Below the pieces are notes generated by a model that did not search any database, had not been told where the DNA came from, and saw nothing but the letters and a program-made list of their open reading frames with translations. Below are positions 31,401 through 41,799 of a DNA stretch of 64,000 nt, one piece after another (position 1 is the first letter of the stretch; each line of letters starts with the position of its first letter). Source of the DNA: Adelphocoris suturalis (taxonomy: Eukaryota; Arthropoda; Insecta; Hemiptera; Miridae); assembly GCA_030762985.1 (NCBI GenBank), contig CM061040.1:13022603-13086602 (forward strand). Reading direction: 5' to 3'. A program made the position numbers and the translations under genes.

Positions 31401-32329
31401 GTTTCCCATGCTTAGGGTTTTTAAAAAAACTTTACATCTCTCTAACAGTGCTACAGTATTCAATTTATCCCTACAAGTTTCAGTCATTACTACGTAACAA
31501 CCAACAATTCCCCAGAGACATTTAAAAAGGTTTTGAAAATTATTGATCCCTATAATGGTAATAGTAACACACAAGAACTTAAATTCAGGAGATCGAAGAA
31601 TAAGGGGCAATATAAAAGTTACAAAAATGTTCCAGTCATGCAACGTGATCATATAAGCGAAATTTCATTAAATACGTATGATTTTCGTTGAATAGTCTAG
31701 ATATTTGTGCATTTTGTGTGCAAAATATTTCAAACTATCAATTCAATTGTATGCAAAAACTCGTTTTAAATAATATTCTGCGATTCAAAGATTTTGGATT
31801 CTGAGAATTTCTTAGCAATTTTTATAGTACATATTGATGAAATTTCAAGTACTAGTACCTACATCTTTCAGCACTGGCACCGTTTTGGCCCCCGTAAGAT
31901 GCATTACGCAATAAAAATGGGGTATACACAAGAATATGCGAAAACCGTTGTTGAGTTTGAAAACTGGAGACTTTCTCCAACATTTGAAAAACCGAATTTT
32001 TTCCTGGAAACATGGATTTTCCCAACTAGTTCTGGAGATATGGCTCCTGTGTAGCGTCGCGCATCGGCGCACGCACCGACTGGTTCTACCCTTTTGTATT
32101 GAAACTTCTTCGTTGGAGGATCACAGAGGTTCATTGTATTAATAAATAAATCAAGAGTTGTTTAAAAAAGAAAAAAAAAACCTTAAACAAAATACACCTG
32201 CACGGTTCTGCTGTAGTTTACTGCGTGCAGTACCTACACTTATAAAATGGGAGAATAGAAGGTTTTATGATTAAGGCAACTTTTGGTGTGTACTTATTTA
32301 CTCCTGACTATTTCTGTGCCTGTTGAGGT
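31401..32329. other. Unannotated spacer
   Basis: AT-rich. A partial dispersed-repeat word (CCAGTCATGCAACGTGATCA) occurs near 31632, and a GAAACATGGATTTT-like segment at about 31990-32050 resembles 12340-12360. No gene is recognised. Confidence 0.45.
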
Positions 32330-34200
32330 AACAATGAGAACCATGTGGTGCAGCTCGGACTCACAGCAGCCACATTCTACGTCATGATAAGGTTGCCAAG
32401 CAGATAGCAGGCGCTTTGTCATCCAGTGGTTGGGATATCGAAAGAGAGAGAATATGTTACATGCCAAGTGACCGGGGCAAGAAGACGGATATCCTTGCTG
32501 TCAAGCCCGATGGATCTGTTAAGGTTTGTATGTAAAGTGAGTCCTGGACCTGTTCAGAATCGAACTAGGTTCGAAGGAGGACCGACAAGGGAGGGGATGA
32601 GAACTGATTCATTACTCCTCGCAGTCCATACGCGTTTCGAACAAATTCGGAACTGATAACCTTCACTCGTAACCTTCTTCTCAATAGGGATTCTTCTCAA
32701 AATTGAACGGCTGAACCATTGAAGTCAAAGGCAGCCAGACTTTTTAGTGTTTTGTTAATCTGTGCTGTCAAACTGACATTCCGAATATACCTTGGTTCCA
32801 AATCGGACTGCCAAGGTAATAAATACGAGTCGTATTTCAATAAATTAAAATTAAAATAAATGCAATTATAGCCGAAAATATTTTTTAAAATTCGCTAAAA
32901 ATGAGAAGTTGTTTGTGAGCGGTACCTAAGTATATAGTTTCTTCGCACCCGTCAACTGAACATATTGCTCCCCCAACTTTTTAGAATATTCAATATAGTT
33001 AATATTGAAAGAAGAATAAAATAGAAGAGGGTCGGCTCACAAGAATTTCTGTGAAGTAGCTAGTAATGTTGTAATGAAGTAGGTACCTAACCTTCGGGCG
33101 GTAACGAGTTCCACAAATTTCCGATTGAGACTGTAGGAACTTGATGAGCCTTTCTAGTTTGGGAAAAGTCTTGGAAGCAAATAGTTTCACGAATTTCCGA
33201 ACTGAGCCTTACACAGAAGAGAACAGAAGTATTGAAATCCAAGAATCGTTTCAAAATACCTCGAAACGGATTTTCACGAATTTAAATTTAATTTGTAAAA
33301 TTATTCTAGACATTGCATTAAGTAGTTTCATTTTCCTCGCAAATTCACTAAATGTTCCAGTTGTGCAGTATGACCAAAAGAACAAATTGACATAGGTCAA
33401 TTTGTGTTATATTTGATTATATATCACTAGAATTTTGTTTGCTATCAAACTAATGACTTAGTCACAATATCAGTTACCGAAAATCAATGTAATCAATATA
33501 ATGACGCAGACAGTATTGCTGAAAACAACATCAACAAAACTCCACTTGCGAGCCCACAGGAGAAATCGTAGGGGGCGGAGCGTAAATAGTTTACTGCGCA
33601 TGAGCGGGACTAGAAGTTCTGAAAAAAATCCCGGACCGATAGAACGTGTTCTGGACAGTCCCGCACTGGCTCTGTGAACAGCGAACTAAAAATCCCGAAC
33701 TCGTTCGGCCGCTGTGCATACAGCCAAAAAGGGGCGTGGTCAGTTCAGAACCGTTCGAGACTCACTGTACATACAAACCTTTAGAATCCTGTACGTCCAG
33801 GTTGTCAGTGGCAGCGTGGACATGGAGCAGAAAAGGAAGGCCGTGATAAGTAAATATGACAGAAATGACCAGTGGCAAGCGATTTCCGAGCTAAAAGTAG
33901 TGGCGACCAGTAGCATCAAGGTCATGGCCGCGACCCTACCACGCCACGGGGTGTGGAAAACGAACAATTCCACAGAGTTACTCGAGTTACAGAGCATCCC
34001 GCGACCTGGTAACCAATTTATAGGGGCATTTCCTTTCATCCCATTCTTCCTCATTCTTCCTCAGCTTCCCTCATACCTAGAGCTGGCCTCTGGTAAACCT
34101 GGGGGTCCTCCCAACTTCTTTTAATTATTTATTTAGCGTCACAATTTAATGGCGAGCTCCCCTTTGCGGGTAGTTTCATAAACTGTTTAAAAAAAAAAAA
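32330..34200 (+). mobile_element. R2-like 3' end split by a later insertion
   Basis: The region 32330-32519 carries GNNENHVVQ, ALCHPVVG-type debris and AVKPDGS. The region from 33784 carries LYVQVVSGSVDMEQ, ISKYDRND and SELKVVATSSIKVMAAT, then a 3' untranslated part and an A-run at 34186-34200. These are consecutive pieces of the knuckle/endonuclease region also seen at 4880-5450. The break lies exactly at the insertion 32522-33780. The 5' part of the element is missing. It is not functional. Confidence 0.8.
32522..33780. mobile_element. 1259-bp TIR element with TTA duplication
   Basis: The ends are inverted repeats: AGGTTTGTATGTAAAGTGAG at the left and the complement of CTCACTGTACATACAAACCT at the right, with one mismatch in ~22 bp. 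TTA is present on both sides (32519-32521 and 33781-33783). Removing the element and one TTA restores the R2-like endonuclease reading across the site. A 3-bp TTA duplication is characteristic of PIF/Harbinger-type transposition, so a Tourist-like non-autonomous element is inferred. No transposase is encoded. Confidence 0.85.
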
Positions 34201-34700
34201 CTTGCAAGCCCCTTGGACCCCCGGTTACCTCTATTTACATACTTCGAACGAAATTATTGAAATACAGAATGTGTTTTAGCTCACGCGTTTCACATAAACC
34301 GTGAAACCCGCATATAAGAAGACTCAGATTATGCGGTGTATCTTATCACTACTATGTCAAGTTGTTTATTTATTTACAACCACCGCAACGACTCACCACC
34401 AGCTCAATGAAGTCATTAGAAATTAACAAGCGGTTGCAATCATGTTCACAATACGAACTATTGAGAATGATCACTTGTATGTAAAAACAATTATTCAAAT
34501 AACCATGCACATTACTCAGTTTTTTGGCCGCGCACTTCACAGTAGTTTATATAATATGGTTGGACAAATTGAGAGCTTTTGAAAGAATGGTCAATGAATA
34601 TTGTGGGATGAAAAACTATGAAGTACCATTTCCTTAGCAACGAATGGTTGTAAGCGGAAATTATCAGAAATTGTTGCAACATATTTTCGTTACGGGTCTA
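34201..34700 (-). repeat. Dispersed repeat family A with GC-rich end, reverse copy
   Basis: On the minus strand it follows family A order, then GTGAGTCGTTGCGGTGG, a TTTCACGGTTTATGTGAAAC hairpin, ACACATTCTGTATTTC and GGTAACCGGGGGTCC. The same continuation occurs at 56020-56690 and its end at 38720-38820. So family A is part of an element at least 500 bp long ending in GC-rich palindromes. Confidence 0.7.
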
Positions 34701-34704
34701 CCTA

Positions 34705-34800
34705 GTTGGTCCTAGAATCTAGCCAGCCCGATCGCTTCAGACGCATCAATGCTATGAAACAGAAATGGGCCAAAACGGGCTTTTGCTCCCGCATATTTTT
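34705..34800 (+). repeat. Short dispersed repeat (CTAGTTGGTCCTA)
   Basis: Shares CTAGTTGGTCCTA, CCCGATCGCTTCA and GCTATG...GGGCCAAAA with 50008-50085 in the same orientation. Non-coding. Confidence 0.55.
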
Positions 34801-34854
34801 CCTCATACATAGGATTTTCTATTTCTATTGATTTTCACGTACATATGTAACAGA

Positions 34855-35145
34855 GTTACCTCCTGTGAGGTCCATCGAGGTCCCGTCAGGGCACCAGAGA
34901 TAGCGCTGTCGGCGTTCCGTTGATGAAACAACGGGCGCCTCGGCCGTTCTCGATCATTTTTAGCAGCTGGTTTGGCGTTGGATGGGATTCCAGGTGACTG
35001 GAAAACCAATCTACTCCGAACATGGCTCATTAAAAGCTATTAGTAGGAGTGGGTATCTCTCTGACGGGATACTGTTACTCTCCTCTACCTTTTTTATGAG
35101 GATTTAGGCCCCCATTGCACCTCTGGGAGGGGGGGGGGGCACCTG
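34855..35145 (+). repeat. Relative of the 27375-27644 insertion
   Basis: Shares GTTTGGCGTTGGAT, AAAACCAATCTACTCCGAAC, AGTAGGAGTGGGTATCTCT and TTGCACCTCTGGG with the minus strand of 27644-27375, and extends further 5'. Direct repeats at its edges are not clear. It ends in a G-run at 35129-35138. Confidence 0.65.
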
Positions 35146-35225
35146 AATTCCTTATAACTATTGAATAGTAGGTACATGTAAGCAGTCTTGGATGCATAGA
35201 CTTTGATCAGCTGATGGGCTAAAAC

Positions 35226-35460
35226 ACTAAGAGACGATTGAAATTATTGGATCTATCCCAAGTAGCTGAGTGAGCTAAATTCTTTCCTGTTACCCCTAGG
35301 AAGTTGAAATTGGATTGGGATACTCTCTGGGACACTAAAATACTATTGCGATTATTGGCTCTCTCCTAATCATCTGATTACGCTTAATTCTCTCCTGTTA
35401 ATCCTAGGAAGTTGAAATTAGATATGGAGACTCTCTGGGACACTAAGAGATGATTGAATA
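35226..35460 (+). repeat. Two ~107-bp tandem units
   Basis: CACTAAGAGACGATTG (35226), CACTAAAATACTATTG (35331) and CACTAAGAGATGATTG (35440) mark the unit borders. Inside each unit lie CTCCTGTTA-CCTAGGAAGTTGAAATT and ACTCTCTGGGA. Non-coding. Confidence 0.65.
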
Positions 35461-35811
35461 AATTGTGTATTTTTTGTCAGCTGATCAGCATACCTCTCAT
35501 GGGTCATTTTGCATCTGCAGCCTGTATTTTGTCACCTGACGTGGTTCATTTCGCACCTGTCATTTGAAATATGTATTAAAACGCTGCATATTATTACACA
35601 GAAGTTTATTATTTCTGTTTCAGATAGCCCTTCTACGCAGATCATTCGTCTACAATTATTATTAAGCCCCATATATATCTACCTAGTAAATGATCAGAAC
35701 TTGGCGCCAAAAGAGTTCACACCTTTACAGCTCAGTACTCCACAATTTCATGGTTTACGAGTATAGTAAATTAATGTTGAAAAATGTTCTAAAAATGTCA
35801 AAACAAAAAAC

Positions 35812-37286
35812 GGTACTTTCCTGTTATCTGGTACCTGCGAAAAAATTCTTTCCTGTTATCTGGTACCTGCGAAAAAATTCTTTCCTGTTATTTGGTACCT
35901 ACGTTTATTAATCAAACAAAAACAACAAACATTGATTACTCAAATTAATCAAACAATAACAACAATGATTACATCTGAGTTTCGGGTGACCAGAAGTCAC
36001 AAATTACTTCTAACAGTGTATCTTGCCAGATGGCTGGCAAGATACCCTTATCTTGGAGGAACGCGACGGCCTCCTCTTCGGTACGTGGCAAGTCAAAAAT
36101 CTTCATTATAAGCAACAAATAATCAAAATATCTTATGTTTACTATAAAAAACTCGGTTCGTGGCAAGTCAAAAATCTACATGCTAAGCAACAAATAATCA
36201 AAATACCAGCTGGTTCCTATAAACAGCTGATTTAAAACATCCTTCAATAATAAATAAGGCAGGTACCAAATAACAGGAAAGAATTTTTTCGCAGTTACCA
36301 GATAACAGGAAAGTACCGTCAACTCATATAACTTTGTGCCACTTTTTTGGTTTTTTGAGCGTCAGAACTTTATTTGTCGTCGTATCTCGTTGAAATGTTT
36401 ACCCAAGATACTTACACATCTCAGTGATCAAATGTCGCTAAGGAAAAAATTCCATCTGTTCAGCGAATAGAAGGAGAACTATTTTTTCGTGGCACATTCA
36501 TTACCCCTGGAAGGTGCAACTTTGAGCCATCATCTTTTTTAGCCTATAATGAAATGAAAAACCTAATGTGGCTCATTCTGGCGGTCTGAATCTTATTAAT
36601 CAGCATGTTGACTTTGCAACGTAATACAAAAAAAAAAATTGCCCTCGGAATTTTTAGTGTTTTTTTGGATTTTTTAAACAATGTGAATATAAAAATCAAT
36701 GCAAGGCAACTTTCTGTTCGTTTTTATTATAAAATCTTAACAATTCATACAAAAATATCCCAACAAATCTTCAACTCGTCCAGCCACCTTTCTCTGATTC
36801 TGAGCACCCATTTTCTGTAAAAATACAACGAGAAAGCCTTAAATTTTATTGCAGAAATAATAAAAAAACGGTGGCACAAAGTTGTACCCCTAAGTTCCCG
36901 TTTCTAACATATCTGGTCATATTATAGAAACAAACAAACTTTTGATAACAGCAAATACTGTAATTGGTAGCTGACAGTATAGGGATGAAAATATGAACTT
37001 ACCAGACTATTCAGAAATCCGCAGCATACCCATCCAAAGGAGACTCCCAGCACAAACTGAAAAATTCCCTTTTAGTGGACTAGAGAAAGAGCTACCTTGC
37101 CGGCACTGAAATCCACAGGGAAGACTTGTGGAAGCGTCGGCATCCTCTTCTACCATCCCGCTGCTCGTGGGAATTTTCTCGAACTAATAACTTCAAGTTT
37201 GTTACCGTTAGAGAGCATTAGATTCAAAAAACGAGATTGGCACAATGTTGAACGGGGTGCACAAAGTTGTATGAGTTGACGGTACC
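35812..37286. mobile_element. Outer TIR element with 8-bp duplication, interrupted
   Basis: CAAAAAAC flanks both ends (35804-35811 and 37287-37294). The left terminus GGTACTTTCCTGTTATCTGG is inverted at the right end, but the right terminus is split: most lies before 36316 and the last base after 37285. Without the inner insertion the element is 506 bp with terminal repeats of about 60 bp, the left one partly duplicated in tandem. Inside is a perfect 12-bp hairpin (GTATCTTGCCAG, 36018-36045) and a ~75 bp direct duplication (36079-36230). An 8-bp duplication fits hAT or similar superfamilies; no transposase is present. Confidence 0.85.
36317..37281. mobile_element. Inner 965-bp TIR element nested in 35812-37286
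   Basis: Starts CGTCAACTCATATAACTTTG and ends with its near complement (CAAAGTTGTATGAGTTGACG), about 25-30 bp of terminal repeat. GTAC flanks it on both sides (36313-36316 and 37282-37285). It landed inside the right terminal repeat of the outer element, so it is younger. Because GTAC is itself a palindrome, the exact boundary between duplication and terminal repeat is ambiguous. Internal frames (such as 36605-36820) show no recognisable transposase. Confidence 0.83.
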
Positions 37287-37294
37287 CAAAAAAC

Positions 37295-38390
37295 TTAGTA
37301 AAACGGCATGTAGAAAAGGAAAGAAATTAGTCTCAGAGCAGAAGTCCCATAAGGTAATCAGTGATCCTCCGAACCTCGTAATTGTTTTTAAGGTGTCCTG
37401 AACGACATTTACATTTACATTTCAGCAACGTGAGTCGATTAGGAAAGTAATTAGCCTCGGAGGTTCCGAAACTGATCAGAATAACACGAGAACTGAGAAT
37501 ATTACCGCAATATAATATAACCAGGTGACTCAGAAAGATTGAGACCAACGCTGAGACCACCGAAAAGTTTCAACGATCCTCTATTTGCCCAAATTGAAAA
37601 GATCCAGAACTTGTTGATTAAACTGTACACACTTATATCAAAAAGCTTTTGAACTCCATGAAGGAAATTTTGGATTCATAACAATAGCTTAATTTTCTTG
37701 GAAAATTGGCAAAAACTTTCCGACCTTGGTAGACTCGGAATTAATTAACCTTCAGTTGTTGGAATAGAAATAATAATTTAAATAAGAGTAATTCCTAAGT
37801 ATATTTACTAATCAATAATTTAATAAATTTATATAATTGAAGTTTACCTTCCAACGATTCTCAAGCTCAATAGGATACAGAAGTTATAATAAACACGATT
37901 TCGGGAAGACAAAGTTCCATTGAAATTATATCACCAGCTGATGCAATTTTCATAGTTTTCAAGGCCATTTTTGATATGTTTTACTGGTTACGATTCACTT
38001 CCGTGTTGATGTCTTTTTTTCTAGTCAATGCTTCAGCCTTTAGGGAAAAGCAAACGAATAAAGGCATAGCGACCGGGGTGGATTCGTTCAATTCTTCAGG
38101 CGGATACTTATAAGTGAAACTCAAAAAATCATTACTGTATCATAGAAAGATTCCAAGATCTCGATTTTTTAATATTTCAGCCATTAGGTTATACCCTTTA
38201 GTGTTCGAACGCGATGACGATGTTACTGGCACAACCCCGGCCGATAAATGATTTTTAAGCCAAATTTCTTGAAGTTTGGTCCAATACTTTTTGAGAAAAG
38301 CTTCAGACGGCGGACAGACGGATTTTAACACAGAATATGTTTTAGCCATGGACTAACTAGCCGAAAATGGAACGCGGGATGGGAACGAAA
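37295..38390. other. Unannotated spacer
   Basis: AT-rich with no recognisable gene. Frames of 60-75 codons (37333-37560, 38140-38349) lack motifs and splice context. Confidence 0.45.
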
Positions 38391-38399
38391 TGTGTGACG

Positions 38400-38721
38400 G
38401 ATGATTTTCACGTACAACCGAGTCGTTGGTAGGGAAATGGAATTTCCGCCATTTTAATCGCACAGAAATCGTTCACCATTCGTTGGAAAGCTCTTGATTT
38501 ATCACGAATTTATTTCGTATTTTTTTTTTATTGTTTCATACTATAACTATATAAATTGATGTTATAAATGAATAGTAAACAATGACGCTTGTTTGGTTGT
38601 CACTTGGTTGCGCGACAACGCAATTTTCGTAGTTTCATACTATAACTATATAAATTGATGTTATAAATGAATAGTAAACAATGACGCTTGTTTGGTTGTC
38701 ACTTGGTTGCGCGACAACGCA
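38400..38721 (+). repeat. Family A-like fragment with 99-bp tandem duplication
   Basis: After a diverged family A start (ACAACCGAGTCGTTGG), a 90-bp block beginning GTTTCATACTATAACTATAT is repeated exactly at 38533-38622 and 38632-38721, a period of 99 bp. The identity of the two blocks implies a very recent duplication or an assembly artefact. Confidence 0.85.
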
Positions 38722-39279
38722 AACACATTCTGTGTTTCAATAATTTCGTCCGAAGTATGTAAATAGAGGTAACCGGGGGTCCAGGGGGCTTGCCCCCTGG
38801 CGAGGCGCGGAGCGCCGAGTTCTTTTTTTTTTTCCCTTTGGTTTTTGGATTCTACGCATCTTGAAACGTAAACCAAAACATTTTCGTGGGAGGGGGGGGG
38901 GGGGGGGGCTAGACAAATTTTTTTTTGGTCCATTAAAAAGGTTTGTTATGGAAAATTATAAACCAAAATCAGATAGACATATCCATTCCACGAATTTTTT
39001 CCTTGTTAGCAGTAAAAATTGACACGTTCTCATGTTTTTTCCTCTTTTCCTGTTGGCTTGTAATTGTGTAATTTTCGTTATGAAATTAATTGCTACTTAT
39101 TTCATTCTAAGAAACAGAAACCTTCAGTCAATTAACTAAAAAAATGATTTAATATAGTTGTCGCTTCGGTTGTAACGGGCTTTCAAACGATCCAACAAAA
39201 ATAGTGACATTTCACATATTTTCCAAACAAATCCTACGAAATGGGCAGAAGACAGAAATGTTTTGTTTTTTTGACATTT
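38722..39279 (-). repeat. GC-rich palindromic end and G-run block
   Basis: GGGGGCTTGCCCCC and GGCGCGGAGCGCC palindromes lie at about 38781-38818. A segment with GGATTCTACGCATCTTGAAACG follows, then a run of G (38890-38909). Relatives of the latter are at 44340-44390, 44760-44930 and 49840-49960. No coding potential. Confidence 0.55.
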
Positions 39280-39329
39280 GATGTCTTTAATTTGGCACAT
39301 AAACGAAAAAAGCGTTAAAAAAAAGCGTT

Positions 39330-40110
39330 ACAGTTGGTTTTCTGATTATTTCCGCTAACAACCGAGTCGTTGCTAGGGAAATGGTACTTCGTTGTTTTTC
39401 ATCCCACAAAATTCCTTGACCACTCGTCCGAAAGCTCTCGATTTATCCATCCATATTATGTTAACTACTCCGAAGTGGGTGGCCAACAAGCTGAGTTAAG
39501 ACCATGGTTATATGAATAATTGTTTACACACAGGAGATCATTCTCAATAATTGATATTGTGAACATGATTGCAACCTCTTGTTAATTTCTGATGATTTAA
39601 TTAAGCTGGTGTTTCGATGATTTGATTCATAGTAGGTGATCAGAATATTGCGAGAACGGTTTGATTTGTGAAGCGGTGGTTAAATAATTTTAATAGGTAA
39701 TTTCTATACTTTACACTCTAGGAAGCTGTAATTTCGTATGTAGCCTCTTTAGGACATTTACTTGATGATGCCCAGGGTCCGGATCCGATGAGTGGCTCTT
39801 AAATCTAATTTCTATGCTTTACACGCTAGCTGTAATTTTGTATGTAGCCTCTTTAGGACATTTACTTGATGACGCCCAGGGTCCGGATCAGATGAGCGGC
39901 TCTTAAAGCTAATTTCTATGCTTTACACTCTAGGAAGCTGTAATTTCGTATGTAGCCTCTTTAGGATATTAACTTGACGATGCCCAGGGTCCGGATCAGC
40001 TGAGTGGCTCTTAGAGCTTGCATACGGGTCTGCAACACATATGAGTCGTCTGCAACTAAAAACATAAAATGTCCCAATGTGTTGCAGACTCGAATGCAAG
40101 CGTTTCTGAT
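39330..40110 (+). repeat. Family A copy with 3-unit minisatellite
   Basis: Family A runs from TTTCCGCTAACAACCGAGTC to GGTTAAATAATTTTAATAGG. Then a ~105 bp unit beginning TAATTTCTATRCTTTACAC and ending GAGTGGCTCTTA occurs at about 39698, 39806 and 39910. The homologous locus at 1100-1260 has a single unit. It is followed in both places by a word containing GTCTGCAACACAT and its partner TGTTGCAGACTCG. Confidence 0.8.
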
Positions 40111-40463
40111 GATTATCGATTAATCTTGTCAACAACAACACCTGAATCGTAGGTAACCATCAACCTAATTATGTCTAGGTTCATTTGATTAATATAGAGT
40201 CACTACACTATGTAACTACTTTAGCTGTTTAGCCATTTTTAAAGCAATTTTCAAAAACATTCTTTGAATTTGTGCATATAATTGTGTAAAAAAAAGAGAA
40301 ATAGTTACTTAAAGCTATCGGCTTAAATTATTGAAAATATGCTTATGCTTTAGCCATACTATTACTACATCACTTTATATTATTACTTTTTTTAAAGTTT
40401 TCCAAGCATTAGTAACCCTAACAGAAGGGGATTTATTCTGCGTGTGTGTGTCCTTTGTGGAGG

Positions 40464-40920
40464 ATATGGGTAGTTGTTCCTCCTTCACGATTCTCAAAAA
40501 TGCTACACCTTGGCATAGTTCCCGCACACTTCAGGCTTCAGGATATCCTCTGAGCATAGCAGGTTAATCGCCTCTCCCCTCTGAAGGAATAACTACTCCA
40601 GTTCCATCACCTCCTTGTCATATGTTAGCAGAGCTTAGTTCCGGGCCCCCTCTCCCTACTCAGTGCCCCTCTATCTTGGACTGTCCTATGGGCAACATAC
40701 TTAAGAACATAAACCCCCCCCCCCTCCCTTTCTTTTTGAAAGCTCTGGAAGTGTAATGGTATTTCCTCCTTCTCGATTCTTGAAAATGCAACCCCTTGGC
40801 ATAGTTCCTGGACACTTCAGCCTTCAGGATAATATCCTCTGGGAGTAGATGGTTAATCGCCTCCCCCCTTCAAAGGAGTAACTATCTCAATTCCACCACT
40901 TCCTTGTCGTGCCTTCCAGA
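40464..40920 (+). repeat. Two diverged ~290-bp tandem units
   Basis: Both units contain CCTCCTT-ACGATTCT, CTTGGCATAGTTCC, CACTTCAGCCTTCAGGAT, GGTTAATCGCCTC and CACCTCCTTGTC, starting near 40464 and 40757. The frame at 40331-40567 spans unit 1 and has no recognisable domain. Confidence 0.6.
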
Positions 40921-41247
40921 CGAAAACTCCCCTTAAGATAGAGAAAAAAAGTCCGTTTTTGCAACTTCCTATGAAAAGGAGGCAATTAAGCTCACTAAGC
41001 TGATAAGGATAGACCCTGTCATTTCATTCGTCTCATAATGTCCCAGAGAGTCTTGCCATAAAATTTCAACTTCCTAAGGTGAACGGGAGAGAATTTCATA
41101 TTTACCCCCCCTCTCACGACCACTTGGTCATAGCGGCTCCATAACCCCAAGAGACACTTTTTTTTTTAAATTTATTTTTATTTCATGAAAATTGGTAGAG
41201 GAGAATAGGTAGAACTGGGTGGGGAAAAAATGAGGTGAGACGAGAAA

Positions 41248-41790
41248 AAGAGTTTGAATTAAATCGAAGAAACAGATGTTGAGAAATCGACGTTATGAGA
41301 AATTCACGTTTGCGCATGCGCACAGACTACTATTTATCTGACGGCAATGAAATTTATATGGGACCGTTTGAAAGCTATTCCGCACAATCCCTGAAAATTT
41401 CATCATAATCCTTCTACTTGATTCGGAGTTTCGCTAGTTTCAATCGATACTAGTTTCGCACATGCGCCATATTTATTACTCTACCTTTTGCGATCTAATT
41501 CATTGAGCATTTTCCTAGATCATTTATCCTATCTCCTACCGAGTTTGAATTAAATCGGACCAACCGATGATAAGAAATCGACGTTATGAGAAATTCAAGT
41601 TTGCGCAAGCGCACAGGCTACTGTTGATTCAACGGCCTTGAAAATTATAGGAGACCGTATAGGAGCTTACCCGCACAATTCCTGAAAATGTCATCGGAAT
41701 CGGACTAAAACTTGGTATAGTTTTGGGCGTGACAAGGATTTACCACAGACTGTCTGTCAGACAGACAGACACGGAACCAAAATTGATTAG
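41248..41790 (+). repeat. Two diverged ~300-bp tandem units ending in CAGACAGACAGAC
   Basis: Each unit has GAGTTTGAATTAAATCG, GAAATCGACGTTATGAG, TTTGCGCA-GCGCACAG, GGGAC-GT and CCGCACAAT-CCTGAAAAT. The second ends at CTGTCTGTCAGACAGACAGA, a palindromic motif also near 11632-11650 and 53205-53218. This looks like a dispersed retroposon end, partially duplicated. Confidence 0.6.
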
Positions 41791-41799
41791 CAAGCTCTG

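Noticed and set aside
39698..40016. CRISPR-like repeat array
   Set aside because: Whole units repeat with no unique spacers, and the genome is eukaryotic; it is a minisatellite.
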